NCBI GenBank assembly: GCA_002422685.1
Contig: DITC01000007.1
Location: 5,851 to 64,856 of the forward strand
Length of the DNA stretch: 59,006 nucleotides
Origin: Thauera sp. UBA6194
GTDB lineage: Bacteria; Pseudomonadota; Gammaproteobacteria; Burkholderiales; Rhodocyclaceae
Direction of reading: 5' to 3'
Below are positions 9,527 through 18,806 of this stretch, in pieces. A model generated the notes under the pieces. The model saw only the letters and a program-made list of their open reading frames with translations. It made no database searches and was not told the DNA's origin. A program made the translations under genes and the position numbers. Within the stretch, counting starts at the first letter, position 1. Each line of letters begins with the position of its first letter.

Positions 9527-9742
9527 ATGACCGACGGGAGCCTCGACGAGGCGAGCAGCCTGCGCCAGCAGCTGGAAGAACTGCGCCTCGAGCATCGCGA
9601 CCTGGACGAAGCGATCACTCGCCTCACCGCCGCCCCGGTCGAAGACGAGCTCATGCTGCGCCGCCTGAAGAAACGCAAGCTCGCGCTCAAGGACCGCATC
9701 GTCGCGCTCGAGAACCTGCTCTCGCCCGACGAATATGCCTGA
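9527..9742 (+). CDS. YdcH-like small coiled-coil protein (DUF465)
   Basis: This 71-residue, strongly charged helical protein (EELRLEHRDLDEAITRL, then MLRRLKKRKLALKDRIVALENLL) matches the YdcH/DUF465 pattern of two helices joined near a Pro. The family is widespread in proteobacteria and has no firmly known function. GGGAGA 8 nt before ATG 9527 supports the start. The 236-bp region between it and divergent greB holds no gene; I see no clear promoter motif there. Confidence 0.85.
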   Translation: MTDGSLDEASSLRQQLEELRLEHRDLDEAITRLTAAPVEDELMLRRLKKRKLALKDRIVALENLLSPDEYA

Positions 9743-9854
9743 ATACGGGCGCATCTGAACGCGCCCCGCTGATCACCCGCCCACTCGGCCCTCGTGCCCT
9801 GTGGGCGCATCCCCTTCACCGCGCACCCCGCACCCCATAGCCGACACCCGAACA

Positions 9855-10670
9855 ATGCACTCGACCCAGGTCGGCGGCCAGCTGGTCGCCTTCGACACTT
9901 ACGGCCCCGCTGCAGGCGCAGCGACCCTGCTCATCCACGGCGCAGGCCATGACCGCAGCATCTGGCAGACGGTTGCCGCCGGCCTCGCCGCCACCGGCCA
10001 GCGCGTGATCGTGCCCGACCTGCCCGGCCACGGCGACTCGGCCGGCACGGCGCTGCCATCGATCGACGCCCTCGCGGGCTGGGTGCACGCCCTCGCCGAC
10101 GCGCTCGACCTGGACCACTACACGCTCGGCGGACACAGCATGGGCTCGCTGATCGCGCTCGCCGCCGCGGCCACCGCGCCCGAGCGCATCGACCGGCTCT
10201 ACCTGCTCGGCAGCCTCGCGCCAATGCCGGTCGCGCCCTTCATGCTGGAGGCCGCGCAGAACGACCCGGCGCAGGCACATGCGCTCATCAACAAGTTCTC
10301 GTTCGCCCCCGAGGAGGTGCTGGGCGAGGACCGCCGCCGCGCGCTCGAGGCCGCCAACCGCGCGCGCATGGAGCGCAACGGCAGCGCCGCGCTCGCCACC
10401 GACCTGAGCGCCTGCAACGCCTGGCAGGACGGGCTGGCCGCGGCCACGCGCCGCAGCTGCCCGACGCTGCTGCTGTGCGGCGCGCTCGACCGCATGACGC
10501 CGACCAGAGCCGTGGGGCCGCTGTTCGACGCCTTGTGCGCCGGCGGCGGCGAGGTGCGCCGCGTCGACCTGCCCGGCTGCGGCCACGCGATGCTCGACGA
10601 AGACCCCGCCGCGGTGGTGGCAGCCCTGCTTCAGCCCGCCGCCGAGGACAGCGTCAGCACCACCGGCTGA
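9855..10670 (+). CDS. alpha/beta-fold hydrolase
   Basis: The 271-residue protein has an alpha/beta hydrolase core: oxyanion region LLIHGAGHDRSIW, PDLPGHGDS, nucleophile elbow GHSMGS, an Asp in GALDRMTP and a His in GCGHAMLDE. These form the Ser-Asp-His triad of an esterase, lactonase or C-C hydrolase; the substrate cannot be told from sequence. ATG 9855 is preferred over the in-frame ATG at 9801 because the alignable domain starts soon after it. No signal peptide, so cytoplasmic. Its 3' end overlaps the oppositely oriented next gene by 40 bp. Confidence 0.85.
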   Translation: MHSTQVGGQLVAFDTYGPAAGAATLLIHGAGHDRSIWQTVAAGLAATGQRVIVPDLPGHGDSAGTALPSIDALAGWVHALADALDLDHYTLGGHSMGSLIALAAAATAPERIDRLYLLGSLAPMPVAPFMLEAAQNDPAQAHALINKFSFAPEEVLGEDRRRALEAANRARMERNGSAALATDLSACNAWQDGLAAATRRSCPTLLLCGALDRMTPTRAVGPLFDALCAGGGEVRRVDLPGCGHAMLDEDPAAVVAALLQPAAEDSVSTTG

Positions 10671-11542
10671 TGATCCGAAGCCGCGGTGTCGGCCAGCACC
10701 TCGAGCGCGCGCACGCGCGGCGCAAGGTCCGCGCTCACGAAGAAGAAATCGCAGCAGTACGCACGGTCGGGCCAGTCCGCGCCATGCAGCCCGACGCTGG
10801 GCGCGTGCGGACGCGCGCCATGCACGAGCGGCCACGCATCGACCCAATTGGGGCGCAGCGCCCCTGCAGGGTGGGCATTGGCGTTGGCGTTGGCGGGCGC
10901 ATCGTCGGGGGGCGGTAGCGGACGCTGCAGCGCGCGGTAAGCGTCCGAGCCCGGCTCGCAGTTGAAGTCGCCACACAGCACCGCCGAGGCCGGACGCGGG
11001 CGCGCGGCGAACGCCGGGCTCGCGTCCTTGCCCATGGGCGGCAGGCGCGCCAGGTCGGCGGCCTGCGCCTGCAGCGCGCGCAAGGCCTCGACCTGCGCCC
11101 GGCGCTGGCGCTGCGAGTAGTACTCCAGGTGCGTGCTCATCACGCGCAAGGGCCCCCAGGGCGCATCCACCACCGCTTCGACGCACACCCGCTGCATGGC
11201 CGGATACGCCGGGTCGGCGGGCGACGGCAGCAGGTGCCGGAACACCTGCCCCACCGGCCGCCGCGACAGCAGCAGGTTGCCGAAATACGCGCGCCCGCCC
11301 TCGCCGTCGGGCACGTCCAGGCCCGCGCCGAACACCGGCTCATGCTCCGGAAACGCCGCCGCGAAGAAGGCCACCTCGTCTTCGCGGGCACCGCCCGCCA
11401 GGCCGGCCAGCTTGCACGCCACCTCCTGCAGACAGATCACGTCGAATTCGCCCGCCGCGCGAATCGCGGCCGCGCTGCGGGCGAGATCCACGCGGCCATC
11501 GGCACCGCGTCCCCACTGAATGTTCCAGCTCAACAAGCGCAT
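10631..11542 (-). CDS. endonuclease/exonuclease/phosphatase (EEP) family hydrolase
   Basis: The 303-residue protein shows EEP-fold motifs in order: LLSWNIQWGRG, DVICLQEV (metal-binding Glu), STHLEYYS, LCGDFNCEPGS, RAYCCDFFFVS and the terminal SDHQPVVLTL (catalytic Asp-His). Family members cut phosphodiesters in DNA, RNA, lipids or nucleotides; no domain narrows this down. Residues of the loop ANANANAHPAG come from a short GCC/AAC microrepeat. No signal peptide is visible, so it is probably cytoplasmic. It overlaps the alpha/beta hydrolase tail-to-tail. Confidence 0.85.
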   Translation of the reverse strand: MRLLSWNIQWGRGADGRVDLARSAAAIRAAGEFDVICLQEVACKLAGLAGGAREDEVAFFAAAFPEHEPVFGAGLDVPDGEGGRAYFGNLLLSRRPVGQVFRHLLPSPADPAYPAMQRVCVEAVVDAPWGPLRVMSTHLEYYSQRQRRAQVEALRALQAQAADLARLPPMGKDASPAFAARPRPASAVLCGDFNCEPGSDAYRALQRPLPPPDDAPANANANAHPAGALRPNWVDAWPLVHGARPHAPSVGLHGADWPDRAYCCDFFFVSADLAPRVRALEVLADTAASDHQPVVLTLSSAAG

Positions 11543-11598
11543 GTCACCCTCACCTTCCCGGCTGCGGCCGGGGTCATTTCGTGGACGAGGTTAAAGAT

Positions 11599-12999
11599 AT
11601 GCCGCCCGCCACCGATATAGCCAGCAAGGCATCACGACGGGGCCTCCCCGCCCCCAGGTCCACACGCAGAGCGCTCCAGCCCATGTTCAACAGCAAACTC
11701 AAGCAAACCCTCGCTGAGCAGTCTTCTCAGCTCGCCGCTCAGCACGCGGTCATCGACGCGATCGATCGCTCCACCGCACGCATCGAGTTCAGCCCCGACG
11801 GGACGATCATCTTCGCGAACGATCAATTTCTCGCCGCGATGAAGTATCGCCGCGAGCAGGTGATCGGCGAGCACCACCGCATGTTCTGCGCCGAAGCCTT
11901 CGCCCTCTCGCCCGAGTACGCCGCGCACTGGCAGCGGCTGCGGCGCGGCGAGCCGGTCAGCGGGCGCTTCCTGCGCCAGGACAGCCAGGGCAACCCGGTG
12001 TGGCTGGAGGCGACCTACAGCCCGGTGCTCGGCCCCGACCGCGAGGTCGTGCGCGTGGTCAAGCTCGCCGCCGACATCAGCGCGCGTGTGCACGAGGGCG
12101 CCGAGCGGCGGGCGATCCTCGCCGCCATCGACCGCTCGATGGCGAGAATCGAGTTCGACCTCGAAGGCAAGGTCCTGGACGCCAACGACAACTTCCTGAG
12201 CGTCATGGGCTACACCCGCAAGGAGCTGATCGGCCGCCACCACCGCAGCTTCTGCGACCCGGACTACGCCGCCTCGGCCGACTACGCCCAGTTCTGGACC
12301 CGGCTGCGCCACGGTGAATACTTCAGCGGGCGCTTTCAGCGCGTCGCCCGCAACGGGCGCAAGGTGTGGCTCGAGGCGAGCTACAACCCGGTCCTCGACG
12401 ACGACGGCGCGCCGTACAAGTTCATCAAGTTCGCCTCCGACATCAGCGCCCGCATGGAAGCGCTCGAGCAGGAGGTGAACAACGCTGCCGAGGCGCTGAC
12501 GATCGCGCGCGAGAACGCCCGCCTGTCGGACTCCGGCACCAACGTGATCGTGCGCGCGACCGAGCAGATGGTCGCCATCGCCACCAGCGCCGAGGGCGCG
12601 GCGAGCTCGATCGGCCAGCTCGGCGACGAGACCGCGCAGATCACCTCGATCGTCAACACCATCCGCGAGATCGCCGACCAGACCAACCTGCTCGCGCTCA
12701 ACGCCGCCATCGAGGCCGCCCGCGCGGGCGAGCACGGGCGCGGCTTCGCGGTGGTGGCCGACGAGGTGCGCAAGCTCGCCGAGCGCACCTCCAACGCGAC
12801 CTCAGAGATCACCAACATGATCTCCACCGTGCAGGACGGCACGCGCACGGCGATCGCGCGCGTCGAGAGCATGCACGAAACCGCCACCGCCAGCGTCGGG
12901 CTCGCCAACGAGGCCGGCCAGGTCATCGGCGACATCCGCAAGGGCGCAGCCGAAGTAGTCGGTGTCGTCGAGCGCTTCGCGGCGCTGCTGCAGCGCTGA
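11599..12999 (+). CDS. soluble PAS-PAS methyl-accepting chemoreceptor (BdlA type)
   Basis: The 466-residue protein has two similar PAS domains (each opening AIDRSxARIEFxxxGxxxxAN and closing VVKLAADISAR or FIKFASDISAR), followed by a short MCP signalling hairpin with the conserved tip region REIADQTNLLALNAAIEAARAGEHGRGFAVVADEVRKLAERT. There is no membrane segment, so it is a cytoplasmic receptor. This layout matches BdlA of Pseudomonas, which links redox or nutrient cues to biofilm dispersal; a similar role here is inference. GAGG 9 nt upstream favours ATG 11599; ATG 11683 (MFNSKLKQ) is an alternative that matches the usual start of relatives. It is a single gene, 99 bp before ttrS. Confidence 0.85.
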   Translation: MPPATDIASKASRRGLPAPRSTRRALQPMFNSKLKQTLAEQSSQLAAQHAVIDAIDRSTARIEFSPDGTIIFANDQFLAAMKYRREQVIGEHHRMFCAEAFALSPEYAAHWQRLRRGEPVSGRFLRQDSQGNPVWLEATYSPVLGPDREVVRVVKLAADISARVHEGAERRAILAAIDRSMARIEFDLEGKVLDANDNFLSVMGYTRKELIGRHHRSFCDPDYAASADYAQFWTRLRHGEYFSGRFQRVARNGRKVWLEASYNPVLDDDGAPYKFIKFASDISARMEALEQEVNNAAEALTIARENARLSDSGTNVIVRATEQMVAIATSAEGAASSIGQLGDETAQITSIVNTIREIADQTNLLALNAAIEAARAGEHGRGFAVVADEVRKLAERTSNATSEITNMISTVQDGTRTAIARVESMHETATASVGLANEAGQVIGDIRKGAAEVVGVVERFAALLQR

Positions 13000-13098
13000 G
13001 CCCCGACCGGCCCGGCGCGCACATGCTGCTGGGCGGGCGCGTGGCCGCGCCCCTGGTGCACACTTGACGCCGCTGACACAACAGGCGATGTTCGCCCG

Positions 13099-15000
13099 AT
13101 GCCTGCACATGCCCGTCCACGCACCGTTCACAGCCGGCTCGCACGTCTGCGCACCATCCTCGCGAGCCTGCTTCTGAGCGGCCTGCTGTCCAGCCCCGCG
13201 CTCGCCGCCGGGCAGCCGCTGCGCATCGGCGTGCTCGCCTTCCTCGGCGCGGACGCTGCGCAGGAGGAGTGGTCGCCCGTGCTGCGCAGGCTGCAGACGA
13301 CGCTGCCCGACTACACCGCCACGCTCGTTCAGCTCGACCATGACGGACTGCACGAGGCCGCGCGGCGCGGCGAGCTCGACTTCATCATCACCAACCCCGG
13401 CCACTACGTCGAGCTCGAGGCCACGCTCGGCGCCAGCCGGATCCTCACCCTGGACAGGGGCGGCGAGCCCGCACCGCACAGGGCGCTCGGCGCAGTGGTG
13501 ATCGTGCCCGAAGCCAGCCCGCTGCGGCGCCTGGAAGACCTGCGCGGACGCCGGCTCGCGATCGTCGGCCGCGGCGGCTTCGGGGGCTATCAGCTGGTGT
13601 GGGGCGAGCTCGATGCGCTCGGCATCGAGCCCGAAACCGATCTGGCCGCGCTGCACGAGGTCGGCTTCCCGATGGGCGGCGTGATCGACGCGCTCGACGC
13701 CGGCCTGGCCGACGCCGGCGTGCTGCGCAGCTGTCTGCTCGAAAGCCAGCCCGACTGGCGTGCACGCTTTCGCGTCCTGTCGCCACGCAACGAAGTCGGC
13801 TTCGCCTGCGCCACCTCGACCGCGCTCTACCCCGACTGGCCGCTCGCCGCGCTGCGCCACACCCCGCCCGAACTGGCGCGCGCGGTGGCGATCGCGCTGC
13901 TCGGCATGCGCCAGGACCGCGACGGCCTGGCCTGGTCGGTCCCAGCCGACTACCAGGCGGTGCACGAGCTCTTCCGCCGCCTCGAGATCGGCCCCTACGC
14001 CTACCTGCGCGCGCCCACGCTGATGGTGCTGGCCGAGCGCTACTGGCCCTGGGTGGGCGGCTTCGCGCTGCTGATCCTGAGCTGGATCCTGTACACGGTG
14101 CGCGTCGAGTACCTGGTGCAGACGCGCACCGGCGCGCTGCGCGACGCACTTGCCGCGCGCGAGGCCATGCAAGCGCGCATGCGCGGCGCGCAGGAGCAGG
14201 CCGAACACCTGTCGCGCCTGTCGGTGCTGGGCGAGCTCTCGGGTACGCTCGCGCACGAACTCAACCAACCGCTGGCCGCGATCGCCAACTACGCCAACAG
14301 TCTGGTGCGCCGCGCCGACAACCAGCGCCTGACCGAAGCCGCGGTGCGCGAGGCCGCGGGCGAGATCGCCGGCCAGGCCGAGCGCGCCGCCGACATCCTC
14401 GGCCGCATCCGCGCCTTCGCGCGCAAACGCACGGCCAGCCGTGAAGCGGTGGCGCCGCGCGAGCTGGTGGACGAGGCCGTCACCCTGTTCCGCGGCATGC
14501 TCGCGCACGCGCCGCCGGTCGCGGTCGACGACGCACTGCCACCCGGCCTGCGCATCGAGGTGGATCGCCTGCAGATCCAGCAGGTGCTGCTGAATCTGCT
14601 GAAGAACGCCTGGGACGCCAGCCGCAGCCTGCCGGCCGCGCGCCAGCGCATCGACATCCGGCTCGAGACGGCCGCGGGCAGCCTGCACATCCGGGTGCGC
14701 GACTACGGCAGCGGCCTGGACGAAACCGCGCGCGCGCAGTTGTTCGAGTCCTTCTTCACCACCAAGGCCGACGGCCTCGGACTGGGCCTGTCGATCTGCC
14801 GCAGCATCGCCGAGGCGCACGGCGGGCGGCTCGCTGTGGCGGCCACCGACGGCGCACCCGAAGCCTCGCCGGATCTAGCGGCCGGCGCATCGGTGCACGC
14901 GTCCGCGGACACCAACGCCATCGGCGCGACCTTCATCCTCAGCCTTCCGCTCTCCCCGTCCGCGCGCGCAGCGACGCCAGCCGAGGCGCCCAGCGCATAA
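13099..15000 (+). CDS. ttrS: tetrathionate sensor histidine kinase TtrS
   Basis: The 633-residue protein has a signal segment (LASLLLSGLLSSPALAAG, ending near residue 37) and a periplasmic PhnD-like binding domain (about 40-290, LRIGVLAFLG...). A membrane helix follows (about 314-335), then a kinase core with H-box GTLAHELNQPLAAIANYAN, N-box NLLKNAWDAS, G1 DYGSGL and G2 GLGLGLSI. TtrS family kinases sense tetrathionate outside the membrane and phosphorylate TtrR. The gene lies 9 bp before ttrR and converges on ttrBCA, confirming the assignment. Start ATG 13099 has no strong ribosome site. The insert AASPDLAAGASVHASADTNA just before the C-terminal strand looks like a low-complexity loop. Confidence 0.92.
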   Translation: MPAHARPRTVHSRLARLRTILASLLLSGLLSSPALAAGQPLRIGVLAFLGADAAQEEWSPVLRRLQTTLPDYTATLVQLDHDGLHEAARRGELDFIITNPGHYVELEATLGASRILTLDRGGEPAPHRALGAVVIVPEASPLRRLEDLRGRRLAIVGRGGFGGYQLVWGELDALGIEPETDLAALHEVGFPMGGVIDALDAGLADAGVLRSCLLESQPDWRARFRVLSPRNEVGFACATSTALYPDWPLAALRHTPPELARAVAIALLGMRQDRDGLAWSVPADYQAVHELFRRLEIGPYAYLRAPTLMVLAERYWPWVGGFALLILSWILYTVRVEYLVQTRTGALRDALAAREAMQARMRGAQEQAEHLSRLSVLGELSGTLAHELNQPLAAIANYANSLVRRADNQRLTEAAVREAAGEIAGQAERAADILGRIRAFARKRTASREAVAPRELVDEAVTLFRGMLAHAPPVAVDDALPPGLRIEVDRLQIQQVLLNLLKNAWDASRSLPAARQRIDIRLETAAGSLHIRVRDYGSGLDETARAQLFESFFTTKADGLGLGLSICRSIAEAHGGRLAVAATDGAPEASPDLAAGASVHASADTNAIGATFILSLPLSPSARAATPAEAPSA

Positions 15001-15009
15001 GAACCGACC

Positions 15010-15639
15010 ATGACCGCGACCGAAGACCTCCTCATCCACGTCATCGACGACGACGCCGCCTTTCGCCGCTCGCTGGTGTTTCTGCTCGAATCCATGGGCT
15101 GGACGGTGGCCAGCCACGCCTCGGCCGAGGACTTCCTCGCCGCCACGCCCGAGCCCGGCGCCACCGCCTGCCTGGTGCTCGACATCCGCATGCCGATGAT
15201 GAGCGGGCTGGAGCTGCAGCAGGTGCTGCGCCAGCGCGGCTGGCAGGTGCCGATCGTGTTCATCACCGGCCACGGCGACGTCGAGCTGGCGGTGCAGGCG
15301 ATGAAGCACGGCGCCTGCGACTTCCTGGAGAAGCCCTTCAAGGACCAGGCGCTGATCGATGCCGTCGGCCGTGCGGTCAAGCTCGGCTGCGCGACACGCG
15401 AGCAGATGGCGCGCTGCGCCGAGGCAAAGTCCCTGCTCGAGCGCCTGTCGCCGCGCGAGCTGGAAGTGGCGCGCCTGGTGGCGCTGGGGCTGCCCAACAA
15501 GCTGGTCGGACGCGAGCTCGACATCAGCGAAAAGACGGTGCATGTGCACCGTCATCACGTCATGGAGAAGACCGGGGTGGGCAGCGCCGCCGAGCTCGCA
15601 CGCCTGATGCTGCGCGCAGACCCGGCGGCGCTGGACTGA
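15010..15639 (+). CDS. ttrR: tetrathionate response regulator TtrR (FixJ/LuxR type)
   Basis: The 209-residue protein has a receiver domain (residues 8-122; acidic cluster D13-D15, phosphoacceptor Asp58 in LVLDIRMP, Lys in LEKPFK) and a LuxR-type helix-turn-helix at the C-terminus (LSPRELEVARLVALGLPNKLVGRELDISEKTVHVHRHHVMEKTG). It should activate ttrBCA when phosphorylated by TtrS. It follows ttrS by 9 bp and is clearly co-transcribed. A strong hairpin follows the stop codon. Confidence 0.92.
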   Translation: MTATEDLLIHVIDDDAAFRRSLVFLLESMGWTVASHASAEDFLAATPEPGATACLVLDIRMPMMSGLELQQVLRQRGWQVPIVFITGHGDVELAVQAMKHGACDFLEKPFKDQALIDAVGRAVKLGCATREQMARCAEAKSLLERLSPRELEVARLVALGLPNKLVGRELDISEKTVHVHRHHVMEKTGVGSAAELARLMLRADPAALD

Positions 15640-15643
15640 AGGC

Positions 15644-15679
15644 GCGGCGGAGCGGGCAACTTGCGCCCCGCTCCGCCGC
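15644..15679. terminator. bidirectional terminator between ttrR and ttrA
   Basis: GCGGCGGAGCGGG (15644-15656) and CCCGCTCCGCCGC (15667-15679) form a perfect 13-bp stem with a 10-nt loop, placed exactly between the convergent ttrSR and ttrBCA units. No T run follows. Confidence 0.75.
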
Positions 15680-15685
15680 ACTGCC

Positions 15686-18600
15686 TCACACCCGCTCGAG
15701 CCGCGCCGGCAGGCCCTGGCGCACCGCGGTGCCCGACACCGAATCCACCCAGATCACCTTGTCGCCGCGGGTCGGGTCGGTGAGGCCGAGGTCGTTGAGG
15801 TTGATGCCGGCGCGCAGGTCGGGCCGCTCGGGCTGCGTGTGATCGCCGATGCGGTGCGCGCGCGCGCCCAGCTCGCGGTGGCCGTAGCCGTGCTCGACCG
15901 CCATCACCCCCGGCATCACGCCCTCATGCACGATCACGGTGCACTCGGCCGCCCCGCCCGGGGTGCGGATGCGCGCGCTGTCGCCGGTCTTCAGCGCCAG
16001 CCGTTCGGCATCGGCCGGATGCACGATCACCGGGTTGTCCGGGTGCAGGCCGGTGATGCGGGTGGCGATGCTGTAGGAGTTCTGCAGCGCAGACTTGTAG
16101 CTCACCACCTGCAACGGCCAGTCGGCTTCGGTGTGGATCTCGCGCATCGGTGTGCCGTCGAAGAAGGACGGCGGCATCCAGGTCGCGCAGCCGCTGGTGC
16201 GCTGGCCGGTCATGGTGTTGCGCGCGGTGCCGATGAGCTCGTTCCACACCCACAGCGGCTTGTTGAAGCGGTTGGTCTGCCACTCGGGGTTCTCGGCATC
16301 CTGCGCCTCGCCAGCGCCCTGGTAGCGCCCGCCGCGGGTGTAGATCATCGCCGCCTTGCGCCACTCCTCGGGCTTGAGCGTAGCCTCCATGAGCGGACGG
16401 ATGCGCTCGACGCCGGTCAGCGCCATGTCCTCGTCGGTCGCATCGCCCACCGGCGCCTTGCCGGCGAAGGCGATGTTGGCCGCGCCGCGCAGGTACCAGT
16501 CCTCGGCGCGATCGAGCGGGTAGCGCTTGCCGTCCATGTCGGCGATCGCGTCGGCGCCGAAGCCGGGAAGATTCATCGCCTTGGCGAGCGCGATGTAGAA
16601 GGTCTCCATGCCGATGCGCTGGCCATCGGCGGTGCTCGCGGCCTTGGGCTCGACCACCGGCCAGCGTGCGGTGGTGGCCTTGGTCGGGATGCCCGCCCAC
16701 GGCGCCGGGAAGCCCCAGCTCTCGTACATGATCGAGTCGGGCACGATGTAGTCGGCGAAGGCGTTGCTCTCGTTGATCAGCGGGTCGACCGCGATGATCA
16801 GCGGCAGCTTCTTCGTGTCCTTGAGGCCCTCCTCGATCAGCGGGCGGATGCCGGGGATGCCGTACAGCGGGTTGCAGCTCCACAGCACCAGCGCCTTGAG
16901 GCTGTACGGGTAGCCGCGCAGCGCGCCGGTGAACCATTCGGTGCCCAGCCCGGGCGCGTTGGGGAACCAGGCGTCGGTGGCCGGATAGGGCTTGCCTTCG
17001 GCCTGGCGGCGCTTGAACTCGGTCGAGCGCTCGTAGGGCACGTTGCGCCCGATCGGCGTGCCGCTCGGCTTGACCTGGCCGGGAAAGCCGGCGAGGTCGT
17101 AGCGCGGGCCGGCGACATTGTCCTTGAAGCCGCCGCCGTTGATGATGAAGCCGCCCTTCCAGTTGAGGTTGCCGATCAGCGCGTTGAGCGTGACCACCGC
17201 ATAGGCGTTGTTGAAGCCGTTGCCGGCCATCATGCCGCCGTGCGCCACCGCGCTCGCCTTGCGGCCGTGGCGGGTGAACTCCTCGGCGAGCCCGGCGATG
17301 ACCGCTTCCGGGATGCCGCAGGCGGCGGAATACTCGGCCAGCGCGAAGCGGCGCGCGGATTCGCGCAGCAGCTCGAAGGGCGTCTTCACCGTCACCGGCT
17401 TGCCGCCGAGCTCGATCACGCGGGTGGCCTCGAGCACGGCCGGCACCATCGCGGTCTCGGCGGCGACCAGTTCGCCCGCGGCGGTCGCGACCACGTAGGG
17501 GTCGGCGTCCTTGTACTTGTCCTCGGCGGCAACCTCCAAGCCGATGTCCGAGCCGCGCACGAAGCGGCCCTGGCGCGGGTGGCCTTCCTCGGCGATCACC
17601 AGCCAGCCGGCGTTGGTGAAGGACGGTTCACCCGCGGCCTTCGCAGCCTTGAGGTTCGGCCAGGCGAGGTAGGCGGCGTTCACGCGCTCGTTGTCGAACA
17701 TCCAGCGCATCATGCCCAGCACCAGCGCGCCGTCGGTGCCCGGGCGGATCGGCACCCAGCGCCCGCGGTCGGCGGCGGCGAGGTTGTTCGAGTTGTTCAG
17801 CACCGGATCGACCACCACGTAGTCCAGCCGCCCCTCGGCGCGGCCCTTGGCGAGCTTGGAGCCGAAGATCTTGAACGGGTTGCCGGCGTTGCCCGGCGCG
17901 GTGCCGATGAAGAGCACGAACTCGGCGTTCGACAGGTCGGGCTTGGCGTGCGGCATCTTCTTCAGGTCGCCGAACAGCGCGCCCGAGCCGGAGCGGTAGG
18001 CGCCGCCGCAGTACGAGCCGTGGCCGACGTGGTTGAGCGTGCCGAAGGACTGGTTCCAGAAGCGGCGGCTGAAGGCCTCGCGGCCGTCATTGACGCTGGT
18101 GAGCACGCCGACCTGGTTCACCCGCTTGCCCAGTTCGGGCGCCGCGGGGTCGATCGGGTTGTCGAGGTCGCGCAGCGCGGCCAGGCCGTCCACATGGCCT
18201 TCGCCGAACAGGTCACCGCCCTCCACCACCTCCTTCACCAGTTGCTCGAAGGAGATCGGCTGCCATTGGCCCGAGTTGCGCGCACCGACGCGCTTCATCG
18301 GGGTGAGCACACGGAAGGGCGAGCTCATCTGGTCCATGGCCGCGTTGCCACGGCCGCAGGCGGTCGAGCGCCCGGCCAGGCCCTGGTCCTGGAAGCGCGA
18401 CAGGGCGATCAGGCTCTCCTTCACCGACACCTTCATCGGCAGGTGGGGCTCGGTCGACAGCGGGCTGTAGGGGTTGCCGACCACGCGGATGACCTGGCCG
18501 CTGGCCTTGTCGACCCGCACGCGCACGCCGCACTGCGTGGTGCAGCCCAGGCAGGCGGTGTAGCTGACCTGCTGGTTGGGGTTGGGGGTGAATTCGCCGG

Positions 18601-18781
18601 TCACCGGATCGACGCTGTATTCCGGCTCGGCCGAGCGGCCGTGGATGTGGCGGCCTTCGGCGATCTTCTTGTCTTCGGGACCGGTGAAGTTGGACACCAT
18701 GCGGCCCAGGGTCTGCGAGAAGCCGGCGGCAAAGGCGGCCAGGCCACCGGCGGCGATGATTTCACGACGTTCGATTTTCAT
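15686..18781 (-). CDS. ttrA: tetrathionate reductase catalytic subunit TtrA
   Basis: The 1031-residue molybdopterin oxidoreductase matches TtrA in length (about 1020 in Salmonella). It begins with a Tat-type twin-Arg signal (MKIERREIIAAGG...), then an Fe-S binding set Cys77, Cys80, Cys84 and a distant Cys142 (TACGRGN). The long gap before the fourth Cys is typical of TtrA. HGSYCGGAYRSG (about 300) offers a Cys candidate for Mo coordination. It reduces tetrathionate to thiosulfate at the outer membrane face with bis-MGD cofactor. The start is ATG 18781, with AAGGAG 8 nt upstream. It is the last gene of ttrB-ttrC-ttrA, 25 bp after ttrC. Confidence 0.93.
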   Translation of the reverse strand: MKIERREIIAAGGLAAFAAGFSQTLGRMVSNFTGPEDKKIAEGRHIHGRSAEPEYSVDPVTGEFTPNPNQQVSYTACLGCTTQCGVRVRVDKASGQVIRVVGNPYSPLSTEPHLPMKVSVKESLIALSRFQDQGLAGRSTACGRGNAAMDQMSSPFRVLTPMKRVGARNSGQWQPISFEQLVKEVVEGGDLFGEGHVDGLAALRDLDNPIDPAAPELGKRVNQVGVLTSVNDGREAFSRRFWNQSFGTLNHVGHGSYCGGAYRSGSGALFGDLKKMPHAKPDLSNAEFVLFIGTAPGNAGNPFKIFGSKLAKGRAEGRLDYVVVDPVLNNSNNLAAADRGRWVPIRPGTDGALVLGMMRWMFDNERVNAAYLAWPNLKAAKAAGEPSFTNAGWLVIAEEGHPRQGRFVRGSDIGLEVAAEDKYKDADPYVVATAAGELVAAETAMVPAVLEATRVIELGGKPVTVKTPFELLRESARRFALAEYSAACGIPEAVIAGLAEEFTRHGRKASAVAHGGMMAGNGFNNAYAVVTLNALIGNLNWKGGFIINGGGFKDNVAGPRYDLAGFPGQVKPSGTPIGRNVPYERSTEFKRRQAEGKPYPATDAWFPNAPGLGTEWFTGALRGYPYSLKALVLWSCNPLYGIPGIRPLIEEGLKDTKKLPLIIAVDPLINESNAFADYIVPDSIMYESWGFPAPWAGIPTKATTARWPVVEPKAASTADGQRIGMETFYIALAKAMNLPGFGADAIADMDGKRYPLDRAEDWYLRGAANIAFAGKAPVGDATDEDMALTGVERIRPLMEATLKPEEWRKAAMIYTRGGRYQGAGEAQDAENPEWQTNRFNKPLWVWNELIGTARNTMTGQRTSGCATWMPPSFFDGTPMREIHTEADWPLQVVSYKSALQNSYSIATRITGLHPDNPVIVHPADAERLALKTGDSARIRTPGGAAECTVIVHEGVMPGVMAVEHGYGHRELGARAHRIGDHTQPERPDLRAGINLNDLGLTDPTRGDKVIWVDSVSGTAVRQGLPARLERV

Positions 18782-18806
18782 GATGTTTCTCCTTGGTCGC
18801 CCGCGC

